A stretch of 64,000 bases of DNA. It comes from Thioalkalivibrio sp. K90mix (lineage in GTDB: Bacteria; Pseudomonadota; Gammaproteobacteria; Ectothiorhodospirales; Ectothiorhodospiraceae). Below the pieces are notes generated by a model. It saw only the letters and a program-made list of their open reading frames with translations. It was not told the origin of the DNA and did no database searches. Shown in pieces: positions 7,943 to 15,430 of the stretch. The stretch spans positions 675,501 through 739,500 of the forward strand of contig NC_013889.1 of assembly GCF_000025545.1 (NCBI RefSeq), written 5' to 3'. Position numbers and translations under genes: made by a program. The stretch's first letter is position 1. Each line of letters starts with the position of its first letter.

Positions 7943-9115
7943 ATGAGTGCAAGTGCAGAGGAGATGGTCGCGCCGATCAACTTTTATCGGCCCGACTATC
8001 ACATCAAGACCCCGGACATGCGTTCGCCGGAGTACGTGCAGATGTCCACGGCGGCCGCGATCACGCTGGGCCTGGTGCCGGGCACCATGCACCGTACCGC
8101 CTGCACCCACTGCCTGAACCTGCTGGTCACGTATCCGGAAGGCTGTCGCGCGAACTGCTCCTACTGCGGCCTGGCGCGCCACCGCGAGGAGTCGCGTGAC
8201 TACGCCGACCGCAACTTCATCCGCGTCGACTGGCCGACCGCCAAGTACGACGAGGTGATCGAGCGCGTCAAGAACCACGCCGACGGCGGCCAGTTCGAGC
8301 GCATGTGCATCTCCATGATCACGCACCCGAACTCCGACGCCGATACCGTCGAGCTACTGGAGCGCTGGGTCGCCGAGGTCAACCACATCCCGGTGTCGAT
8401 CCTGTCCAACCCGACTACCATGAGCTATGAAGATCTCCAGCTCCTGCGCGACAAGGGCGCGGACATCTTCACCGTCGCGCTGGACGCGGTGACCCCGGAG
8501 ATCTTCGAGCGCACACGTGGCAAGTCCGTCGAAAGCCCGCATAGCTGGGACAAGTACTGGCAGGCCATCGAATGGGCCGCCGAAATATTTGGCCCGGAGA
8601 AGTTCGGTGCCCACCTGATCTGCGGCATGGGCGAGACCGAGGAAGAGATCCTGCAGGTCTGCCAGCGCATCCGCGACCTGGGCGGGCACAACCACATGTT
8701 TGCCTTCTTCCCGGAAGAGGGCTCGCTGATGGAAGACTGGAACCCGGTCCCGCGCGACCAGTGGCGCCGTGTGCAGCTGGGCCGCTTCGTGATCGACTAC
8801 GCCGGTGGCCGCATCGACGACATGAAGTTCAACGCCGACGGCCAGGTGGTGGACTTCGGTCTGCCGCAGTCCGAGGTCGACGAGCTGATCGCTTCAGGCA
8901 AACCGTTCCAGACCTCCGGCTGCCCCGGCAAGTCGGACGAGGAAGTATCGGCCTGTAACCGCCCCTACGGCGACTCCAGCCCGACGGACATCCTTTCCTT
9001 CCCGTTCGCCCTCAACTCGACGGACGTCGGGTTCGTCCAGCGGCAAATGGCCGGGGAGGATGTCGGCACCTTCGACTTTGACGCCGACGAGGCTGAGGAC
9101 GAGAAGTCCGCATAA
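7943..9115 (+). CDS. lipS2: LipS2, radical SAM lipoate synthase component
   Basis: 390-residue radical SAM enzyme with the cluster motif at C68, C72, C75 (CRANCSYCGLAR), resembling biotin-synthase-type sulfur inserters. Additional cysteines C54 and C57 (CTHC) and C-terminal cysteines (SGCPGKS, SACNRP) are candidates for a second, sacrificial Fe-S cluster, as expected for a sulfur-inserting enzyme. Together with LipS1 it would convert octanoyl-LbpA to lipoyl-LbpA. The start has a textbook GGAGGAATTCC ribosome-binding site. It ends the lip gene run and is followed by a hairpin at 9131. Confidence 0.86.
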   Translation: MSASAEEMVAPINFYRPDYHIKTPDMRSPEYVQMSTAAAITLGLVPGTMHRTACTHCLNLLVTYPEGCRANCSYCGLARHREESRDYADRNFIRVDWPTAKYDEVIERVKNHADGGQFERMCISMITHPNSDADTVELLERWVAEVNHIPVSILSNPTTMSYEDLQLLRDKGADIFTVALDAVTPEIFERTRGKSVESPHSWDKYWQAIEWAAEIFGPEKFGAHLICGMGETEEEILQVCQRIRDLGGHNHMFAFFPEEGSLMEDWNPVPRDQWRRVQLGRFVIDYAGGRIDDMKFNADGQVVDFGLPQSEVDELIASGKPFQTSGCPGKSDEEVSACNRPYGDSSPTDILSFPFALNSTDVGFVQRQMAGEDVGTFDFDADEAEDEKSA

Positions 9116-9130
9116 AACTCGATGTAGTCT

Positions 9131-9155
9131 GAAAGCCCCGGTCTCCGGGGCTTTC
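9131..9155. terminator. Terminator-like hairpin after lipS2
   Basis: Perfect 11-base-pair inverted repeat GAAAGCCCCGG / CCGGGGCTTTC with a three-base loop. The T run is short (CTTTC), so termination efficiency is uncertain, but the position 15 bases after lipS2 fits. Confidence 0.7.
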
Positions 9156-9365
9156 GCGCGTCAGGGGGGTTGATTAGACGTTTTGAATATTCAGGTTTCG
9201 AGCGGGGATATTTCAGGGGCCCCGCCGAAAGAACTCCCGGGGGGATGGGTCGTCCACCCGCGAGCGGTCACTGCACCACATAACCGGACCGGCGGCAGAC
9301 AAGGGGGCCGCAGGTAGCCGGAGGTGCCGGGCCATACAACAAGAAGACCACCAAAGGAGAACAAC

Positions 9366-10682
9366 ATGGAAGCACGCATCATTCGCCGCAGTCTGGTGAC
9401 GGTCGCGGTCGGCCTTGCAATGGGCAGCGCCGGCGTCGCCAATGCCACCAACGGCTATTTCGCGCACGGCTATGGCACCAAGGCCAAGGGCATGGGTGGG
9501 GTCGGCATGGCCATCTCCCAGGACGCCTACGCGCCCGGAATCAACCCCGCCGGTATCGCCGGCATGGAATCCCGCATTGATGGCTCGCTCACCTACTTCC
9601 GCCCGGAACGATCATTCGAGGCCGGCATGCCCAGCAACCCGGCCGCGGTTGTAGCGGGTGCCCCAGCTGTGAATCCAGGTAGCGTGGATAGTGACAGTGA
9701 GAACTTCTTTATCCCTTCTCTGGCATTCGTCCAGCAGATCGATGAAAACCGTTCCTGGGGGCTCGCATTGCTTGGGAACGGGGGCATGAATACGGATTAC
9801 CCGGCTTACGGTCGCGAGCAATGCGCAATGATGGGCCAAGGGAACCAGGGTGGAGCCTTTTGTGGCGGCACTGCCGGCGTGAACCTCGAGCAGCTTGCTA
9901 TCATTCCCACCTATGCCCAGAAGTTCGCCGATGGTCGCGTGAGCGTTGGGTTCAGCCCGATTATCAGCTATCAGCGTTTTAGCGCCGAGGGCCTGGATGC
10001 GTTCGATAACGAAATGATGTCCGCAGATCCCGGTAACGTTACCAGCGGTCGTACTGATTCGAGCTGGGGATACGGGGCCCAGATTGGCTTTCAGGCCGAG
10101 CTAGCGGAAGGGGCGCGCGTGGGTGCGAGTTATCGTTCGAAGATCCGTGCCGGTGACTTCGATCGTTACTCGGGTTTGTTCGCCAACGGAGGTGAGTTCG
10201 ATATCCCATCGACCTATGGCCTCGGCTTCTCGGTGGATGTTAGTCCCCGTGTGACACTCTCTGCCGATTATCAGAAGATTCGATACTCGGAGATTGATGC
10301 GATTGCGAATCCTAGTACCAATCAGGCTCAGTTTGGGGCTGATGGTGGTCCCGGATTTGGCTGGGACGACGTGAACATCTTCAAGTTCGGTGCCCAGATC
10401 GATGGGGGCAACGGCTGGACCTGGCGGGTCGGTTATAACCGTGGCGAAAACCCGATCAGTTCTGAAGATGTGATGTTGAACATCCTGGCTCCGGCCGTAA
10501 TGACCGATCACTTCACTGCCGGTTTCACCCGCGAGTTCGGCCAGCACGAGATCAACTTCGCGGCGATGTATGCGCCGACTCAACGTGTGCGTGGTCAGGA
10601 TATTACGGGTATGGCGGGTCAGGATATCGAGATCGAAATGCGCCAGTACGAGCTCGAGATCGGGTACGCGTACCGCTTCTGA
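9366..10682 (+). CDS. FadL/TodX-type outer-membrane transport protein
   Basis: 438-residue OMPP1/FadL-family beta-barrel for uptake of hydrophobic compounds. The signal peptide is clear (VAVGLAMGSAGVANA, cleavage before TNGYF), and the mature start TNGYFAHGYGTKAKGMGG is typical of the family. The protein ends in an aromatic residue (GYAYRF), as outer-membrane barrels do. ATG 9366 follows AAAGGAG; a longer frame starting at 9324 lacks a good site. From about 9650 the codon use is visibly less biased and more AT-rich than in the lip genes. A role in importing elemental sulfur or organosulfur substrates is only suggested by the sHdr context. Confidence 0.88.
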   Translation: MEARIIRRSLVTVAVGLAMGSAGVANATNGYFAHGYGTKAKGMGGVGMAISQDAYAPGINPAGIAGMESRIDGSLTYFRPERSFEAGMPSNPAAVVAGAPAVNPGSVDSDSENFFIPSLAFVQQIDENRSWGLALLGNGGMNTDYPAYGREQCAMMGQGNQGGAFCGGTAGVNLEQLAIIPTYAQKFADGRVSVGFSPIISYQRFSAEGLDAFDNEMMSADPGNVTSGRTDSSWGYGAQIGFQAELAEGARVGASYRSKIRAGDFDRYSGLFANGGEFDIPSTYGLGFSVDVSPRVTLSADYQKIRYSEIDAIANPSTNQAQFGADGGPGFGWDDVNIFKFGAQIDGGNGWTWRVGYNRGENPISSEDVMLNILAPAVMTDHFTAGFTREFGQHEINFAAMYAPTQRVRGQDITGMAGQDIEIEMRQYELEIGYAYRF

Positions 10683-10891
10683 TCGGTTGGGCCCGGCCGG
10701 CCATTGTCGGCCGCACTGGTGCCCGGCGCGGGCTTCGGGATGAGCTGCCGGCCCTGGAGGGGCCGGTACCGCCAGGGAAGGCGGACGGTGTCGGACACCG
10801 GGACCCATCGGGGGGTGGGGCCGGGCCCTTTCGTCGGAAGGCATACTGATCGAGCCTGTGCTCGAACCAGCAAAATCCAAAGGAGGATCCC

Positions 10892-11863
10892 ATGCGAGCA
10901 ATCCACGCATTGCGCGGAGGCATTCGCGTGCCTGCCGTTCTCGCGTTTTTCGGCGCGTGTCTGTTGACCCTGGGCACGGCCGCCACGGCAGTGGCGGACG
11001 ATGTCTATCGGCCGCTGGTACTGGCCTACACCACGTCCGGCTCCGATGTACGCAGTGAAGCGGAGGCCGTCCGCGAGCGTCTGGAAGAAGCCGAGTTCCA
11101 GACCCTGGGCGAGTATCCGGTCAGTGACGGCCGGCATGTGATCGTGGTGACCCACGATGACCTGTTGGCCGTGGCGGGCTCCCAGGATCGGGCGGCGTAC
11201 ATCGCACCCATCCGGGTAGCCCTGACCGCGACCAACGGCGAGGTGCAGGTCAGCTACAATAACCTCGAGTACTTCCGGCATGCCTATCGTATCGACGCCT
11301 CCGTGAGCGATGTCAGCACGCGGCTGGCCGATGTGCTGGGCGACGAGCAGCACTTTGGCTCGGAAGACGGCATGACGCCGCGGGAGCTACAGCGCTACCG
11401 TTACACCTTCGGCATGGAGCGTTTCAATGCCCCGTACGACCTGGGCAGCCATACCTCGCGCGATGCGGCCCTGGCCGAACTCGATCGCGGGCTGGATGAA
11501 CGTCGTGCCGGGGTATCGGAGATCTATCGGCTGGATATCCCCGGTACGGACGCCACGCTGATCGGTGTCGCGATCCGCGCCGATGATGGGGCCGAGTCCG
11601 AGGCCACGGACCTCAACACGCTGGAAACGATCGACGTGCGTGAACGGCGCCACACCGCCTACGTGCCGTACGAGATCCTGGTGGAGGGGGGCGATATCGA
11701 GGCGTTGCACATGCGTTTCCGGGCGGCATTGCACTGGCCGGACCTGCGCATGCTTGGCGACCACAGCTTCATGCAGCTGCGTCGCGTGCCCGGGGCGCTG
11801 GAAGAGACGCTGCGCGAGGTGGCCGGCTTTGAGGAGCCCGAAGACGACGGTTTCGACTGGTAG
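10892..11863 (+). CDS. Exported protein of unknown function
   Basis: 323-residue protein I do not recognise. It has a signal peptide (about residues 1-35: AFFGACLLTLGTAATAVA, then DDVYRP), so it is probably periplasmic. The mature part is rich in acidic residues, as expected in a halophile, and has no cysteine or other obvious metal or haem motif. The segment around 40-75 (LAYTTSGSD then helix, FQTLGEYPVSDGRHVIVV) weakly resembles a DUF302-type alpha/beta unit, which is only a suggestion. The start is well supported by AAAGGAGGATCCC before ATG 10892. It may share a transcript with the FadL gene, and a strong terminator follows. Confidence 0.75.
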   Translation: MRAIHALRGGIRVPAVLAFFGACLLTLGTAATAVADDVYRPLVLAYTTSGSDVRSEAEAVRERLEEAEFQTLGEYPVSDGRHVIVVTHDDLLAVAGSQDRAAYIAPIRVALTATNGEVQVSYNNLEYFRHAYRIDASVSDVSTRLADVLGDEQHFGSEDGMTPRELQRYRYTFGMERFNAPYDLGSHTSRDAALAELDRGLDERRAGVSEIYRLDIPGTDATLIGVAIRADDGAESEATDLNTLETIDVRERRHTAYVPYEILVEGGDIEALHMRFRAALHWPDLRMLGDHSFMQLRRVPGALEETLREVAGFEEPEDDGFDW

Positions 11864-11921
11864 AAACACAACGCCAGGGATGGCGAACGGGCCCGGGCAA
11901 TAGCCCCGGGTTCCACTCAAG

Positions 11922-11946
11922 AACCCCGGTCCGCCGGGGTTTTTTT
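11922..11946 (+). terminator. Intrinsic terminator
   Basis: Stem AACCCCGG / CCGGGGTT with a TCCG loop and a run of seven T residues. It closes the FadL and exported-protein unit. Confidence 0.9.
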
Positions 11947-12005
11947 ACGGCCGGGGGCTGGACTTGTTTATGCTCCCGGTTCATTCGCGGCAGGACGCAC
12001 GCCCC

Positions 12006-12425
12006 ATGAAATCGATGAAGATCGCCAACATCGGCGAGATCCGTAACGAACTCAACAAGTACAAGAAGGGCAAGAAGCTCGATATTCACCAGTTCAACCA
12101 GGTCGCGCGCCTGGCCTGGCTGGGCAAGATCGTGATGCAGCCCCTGGATCTCGAGGACCCCGATTGCCAGTCGTTCCTGGTGTATATCCAGGAGCCGGAA
12201 GAGCTGGCCGCGCATTTCCTGAACACCGATCAGGAGCTGACCGGCGGGATCCACATCATCGACGGCGAGCAGGCCATGGCCATGGTCGAGATCATGCGCG
12301 GGGGTGTCGAGGAACGTGCCAAGCTGTACGAGGACCTCTCGCGCAGCGACTTCTACTTCCGCTACTTCTACAAGCCCGGCAAGGACGACGAGGCCCCGTC
12401 CGAGCAGGACAAACCCGAGGACTGA
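12006..12425 (+). CDS. Unknown protein preceding lipoate-ligase paralogue
   Basis: 139-residue soluble protein, not recognised. It begins MKSMKIANIGEIRNELNKYK, contains an LDIHQFNQVARLAWLGKI helix and a central acidic region, and ends in an Asp/Glu/Lys-rich tail. It has no cysteine-rich motif apart from one Cys in DPDCQSF, no signal peptide and no membrane helix. It is followed in the same reading frame, after TGA and a single codon, by the TTG start of a lipoate-ligase-like gene, so the two are certainly cotranscribed and probably coupled. This points to a role with lipoylated proteins or sHdr. ATG 12006 is chosen; ATG 12015 is also possible. Confidence 0.75.
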   Translation: MKSMKIANIGEIRNELNKYKKGKKLDIHQFNQVARLAWLGKIVMQPLDLEDPDCQSFLVYIQEPEELAAHFLNTDQELTGGIHIIDGEQAMAMVEIMRGGVEERAKLYEDLSRSDFYFRYFYKPGKDDEAPSEQDKPED

Positions 12426-12428
12426 TCC

Positions 12429-13475
12429 TTGGTCGCATCCACGGTCACCCCGGAATGGATTGATGCCGGGGCCCGCTCCGCGGAAGAACTCCACGCCCTC
12501 TATACCGGTCTGGCGAGCAGCACGCCGCCGGAATCGCCGTTGCGCGTGCTGTGGGTGCATTCGCGAGAGGCGCACATCTCCGTGGGCGCCAGCCAGGACC
12601 CGGCCATGGATCTGGACCTGGTCGCCTGCAAGGCCAATAGCGTGCCGGTCGTGCGCCGCCCGCTCGGGGGCGGCTCCGTCTGGGTGGATGCCGACCAGGC
12701 CTGTTTCTTCCTGATTCAGCCCCGCCAGGTCCTCGCCCGTGGCCATCGCCACCTGTTCGCGCTGGGGCTGGGCATCGCGATGGATGTGCTGCGCGAGCTG
12801 GGGCTGGAAGGCGTCGAGGCGCGCGGTCAGGACGTCTGGGTTCAGGGGCGCAAGATCATGGGTACTGGTGCGGCCACGCTGAACGAGGGTTGTGTGTTCG
12901 GCGCTAGCTTCCTGCGCCGCTTCCCGGTGGAACGCTTTCTATCGTGTGTAAATGCCCCAAGCGACGGCTACCGCGAATGGCTGCGCCCGGCACTGGAAGA
13001 GGGCATGACCGATTGTGCGGAGCAGTGCCCCGAGGCGGCGCCGACGCCGGAACGTCTGGAGGCGGCCCTGAGCGAGGTGCTGGAGCGCCGCTTCAGTACC
13101 CCCGCGCGGTGTTACCGTCCGAGTTCCGCAGAATGGGACGAGTGGCTGGCGGCCGGGCGCGAGGAACTCGCCGACCTGGCCGACAGCCAGGGCGGGCCGG
13201 CCGTGCGCGACGGTATCCGTGTGAATCGGGAGAACCATGTCTTCGAGACGCGCGGCCACTGTGGCCGCCTGCGCTTGCATATCGCCGGGACACACATTGC
13301 ACGCATTTGGTGCGAGGACCCGAGCGTGGATCGCGTGCTGCGCGAGACCCTGGTGGGCGAGTCGCCGGAGCGCCTGCGTGTGCGCTCGCGCCTGAACGGC
13401 CAGCTCGACGCGGTGATCGTCGACGAGGTCAGCGCGCGCATCGACGGTCTCTACCGAGGGATCGCCGCCGCCTGA
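12429..13475 (+). CDS. Second lipoate-protein ligase-like protein
   Basis: 348-residue protein of the biotin/lipoate ligase (BPL/LPL) fold, distinct from the ligase at 5681. It keeps the core motifs RRPLGGGSVWVD (76-87) and GRKIMGTGAA with lysine K142, so catalytic competence is plausible. The carboxy-terminal part is divergent and includes a beta-rich segment (GHCGRLRLHIAGTHIARIW) like the C-terminal domain of LplA. The only reasonable start is TTG 12429, with GAGGA about 8 bases upstream inside the preceding gene's end. It could be a second ligase, an octanoyl- or lipoyl-transferase between carrier proteins, or a regulator. Confidence 0.82.
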   Translation: MVASTVTPEWIDAGARSAEELHALYTGLASSTPPESPLRVLWVHSREAHISVGASQDPAMDLDLVACKANSVPVVRRPLGGGSVWVDADQACFFLIQPRQVLARGHRHLFALGLGIAMDVLRELGLEGVEARGQDVWVQGRKIMGTGAATLNEGCVFGASFLRRFPVERFLSCVNAPSDGYREWLRPALEEGMTDCAEQCPEAAPTPERLEAALSEVLERRFSTPARCYRPSSAEWDEWLAAGREELADLADSQGGPAVRDGIRVNRENHVFETRGHCGRLRLHIAGTHIARIWCEDPSVDRVLRETLVGESPERLRVRSRLNGQLDAVIVDEVSARIDGLYRGIAAA

Positions 13476-13529
13476 TCCTGCTTTGCACGCCGCTGGATAC
13501 TTCCCCAAAAAGCTTTACGAGGCGAACCG

Positions 13530-13916
13530 ATGTCCGAACCGACCATTCAGCGCCGGCTGGAGAAACGCCTGATCCTGATGAGCCAGGATCAGGCGATGAT
13601 CGAGCAGATTCGCACCGCATTGCCGGATGACTGGCATCTGCACCCGGTGACCGATCTGGAAGAATTGGGCGCCTGGAACGAGGTGCTGCTCTACCGCTTC
13701 CTGCTGCTGGATCTGGACGAGATCGAGGTGTTCGACCCGCTGGACGTAATCCGCATCCTGCGCATGGAGTATCAGATAAACCTGCCCGTGTTCTGTTTTG
13801 GCGGGGACCAGGACATCCGCGACGAGATGCGCCTGGCGCGGGCCGATCGCTTCTTCAATCGCGAGGAGATGGTCGAAAAGCTCCCCGAGTTCATCCGCAT
13901 GTACGACTGGGGCTGA
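13530..13916 (+). CDS. Degenerate response-regulator receiver domain protein
   Basis: 128-residue stand-alone protein with a CheY-like pattern: LILMSQDQ strand, helix, LLLDLDE strand, PVFCFGG strand and a final helix. A possible phospho-acceptor aspartate is D61 or D63. The usual paired acidic residues at the end of strand 1 are reduced to one (SQDQ), and the conserved lysine after strand 5 is replaced (ADRFFNREEM). It therefore probably does not phosphorylate normally and may be a protein-interaction module. Start ATG 13530 follows CGAGGCG. It is the last gene of a unit with the unknown protein and the ligase paralogue, before a bidirectional terminator. Confidence 0.75.
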   Translation: MSEPTIQRRLEKRLILMSQDQAMIEQIRTALPDDWHLHPVTDLEELGAWNEVLLYRFLLLDLDEIEVFDPLDVIRILRMEYQINLPVFCFGGDQDIRDEMRLARADRFFNREEMVEKLPEFIRMYDWG

Positions 13917-13926
13917 GCGCCCCATC

Positions 13927-13961
13927 AAAAAGGCCCCGGGCGTTAGCCACGGGGCCTTTTT
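13927..13961. terminator. Bidirectional intrinsic terminator
   Basis: Stem AAAAAGGCCCC (13927-13937) / GGGGCCTTTTT (13951-13961). The A and T flanks allow termination from both sides, between converging genes. Confidence 0.88.
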
Positions 13962-14006
13962 GATTCGCGGATCCGCATGATGCGGATCGCGGGGCATCGC
14001 ACGGCC

Positions 14007-14324
14007 TTAGCCGATCCAGGCGTGCTCCAGCACGTCGATGCGGATCTTCTCGTGGTAGGTCTCGCCGTTGGCCTCGATCACCAGGTCGCCCACGCGGGTG
14101 CCGGCGGTATCAAAGCTGAATTTGCAGTCGAAGGTGCCCGGCAGGGACACGCTGCTCTCGCACAGGGCCTCGCCTTCCACCGAGAACTTGCACTGGGCGG
14201 TGCCGGAGCCGTTCAGCAGGGCCTGCACCCGGAATTCCTCGTTGATCGGGCGCCGGTAGACTTCCGGATCGCGATTCGGGTTGTACTGCAGGTTGTTCAG
14301 CTTGACGAGTTTGACAAGTTTCAT
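14007..14324 (-). CDS. Small unknown protein divergent from the AAA ATPase gene
   Basis: 105-residue soluble protein, not recognised. It begins MKLVKLVKLNNLQYNPNRDP and is then mainly beta-strand with alternating hydrophobic residues (ATRVGDL-like strands, FDCKFSFDTAGTR), suggesting an Ig-like or jelly-roll domain. It contains three cysteines (QCKF, LCESS, DCKF). Start at 14324 is supported by AGAGGA upstream; an in-frame extension to 14372 lacks a site. It is transcribed away from the CbbQ-like gene across a 245-base region with an AT-rich patch at about 14425-14460, which probably holds the divergent promoters. It may be a client or partner of that chaperone system; this is a guess. Confidence 0.7.
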   Translation of the reverse strand: MKLVKLVKLNNLQYNPNRDPEVYRRPINEEFRVQALLNGSGTAQCKFSVEGEALCESSVSLPGTFDCKFSFDTAGTRVGDLVIEANGETYHEKIRIDVLEHAWIG

Positions 14325-14569
14325 ACCGGGTCCTCTATTGACGCGCTGAATCCGAGTTGCGGGCGCCTTCACCTGCCCGATCCCGTACCGGGAAGGGCGT
14401 TTGGTTCATGGAAGTGCGCAGGTTCGATAGAATATAAACAGCCAATGATACAACAAAGCCTGCGGGAACACGACGGGATGCCACGGGGCATGCCGCCAGC
14501 CCGGCGGAGGGTAACGCCGCTCCCGCGCATACACCAGTCCCGGCCCCCGCGGTCGGCATCGGAGACCCC

Positions 14570-15430
14570 ATGAAGAACCTGATTAACCGTATCCGCGGCG
14601 TGGAACGCGACGTGATTGAGAAGCCCGGTGACGCGGGTGATGCCCCGTTCTACAAGGCCCAGGGCGACGAGATCGAGATCTTTCAGGCCGCGTACTCGAA
14701 GCGCCTGCCGGTGATGCTCAAGGGCCCGACCGGCTGCGGCAAGACCCGCTTCCTGGAACATGTCGCGCACACCCTCGGCCAGCCGCTGGTCACCGTATCC
14801 TGCCACGAGGACCTGACCAGCTCGGACCTGGTCGGCCGCTTCCTGCTGGAGGGCGAGGAAACCGTCTGGCAGGACGGCCCGCTGACCCGTTCGGTCAAGG
14901 AGGGCGCGATCTGCTACCTCGACGAGATCGTCGAGGCGCGTACCGACACCACCGTGGTCATTCACCCGCTGACCGACCACCGTCGCCAGCTGCCGCTGGA
15001 CAAGAAGTCCCAGATCATCGATGCGCACGAGGACTTCATGCTGGTGATCTCCTACAACCCCGGCTACCAAACGGTGCTGAAGGACCTGAAGCCCTCGACC
15101 AAGCAGCGCTTTGTCGGTATCCACTTCGACTATCCGGCCGAGGATGTCGAGCGCGAGATCGTGGCCAAGGAATCCGGCGGCCTGGATGCCGATCGCGTCG
15201 AGAAGCTGGTGGCTGCCGGGCGCAAGGCGCGGGCCCTGAAGGACCACGGACTGGAAGAGGCGACCTCCACCCGGGCGCTCGCCTATGCCGGCGAGCTGAT
15301 GCAGGCGGGTCTGAGCCCGCGCGTGGCCTGCCGCGCCGCGATGATCGCCCCGATCACCGATGACCCCGAGCTGATCCAGGCGCTGGAAGAGATCTTCGAC
15401 GCCCACTTCCCCGAGTCCGAAGCCGCGTGA
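14570..15430 (+). CDS. cbbQ: MoxR-type AAA+ ATPase, CbbQ/NorQ family
   Basis: 286-residue AAA+ ATPase of the CbbQ/NorQ branch. It has Walker A GPTGCGKT (52-59), Walker B region [10 protein letters not shown] and sensor-type ISYNPGYQ. These ATPases work with a large VWA protein to remodel or activate a client enzyme (Rubisco for CbbQO, nitric oxide reductase for NorQD). The VWA partner follows directly with a GTGA overlap. No Rubisco or norCB genes are in the window, so the client is not given by context and the gene symbol is by similarity only. Ribosome-binding site GGAGA precedes ATG 14570. Confidence 0.85.
   Translation: MKNLINRIRGVERDVIEKPGDAGDAPFYKAQGDEIEIFQAAYSKRLPVMLKGPTGCGKTRFLEHVAHTLGQPLVTVSCHEDLTSSDLVGRFLLEGEETVWQDGPLTRSVKEGAICYLDEIVEARTDTTVVIHPLTDHRRQLPLDKKSQIIDAHEDFMLVISYNPGYQTVLKDLKPSTKQRFVGIHFDYPAEDVEREIVAKESGGLDADRVEKLVAAGRKARALKDHGLEEATSTRALAYAGELMQAGLSPRVACRAAMIAPITDDPELIQALEEIFDAHFPESEAA

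Noticed and set aside
10683-10891. Possible small RNA in the GC-rich gap after the FadL gene
   Set aside because: Several short hairpins are present (for example CCGGCCC / GGGCCGG near 10750), but there is no T run or promoter to support a transcript; GC-rich sequence gives such stems by chance.
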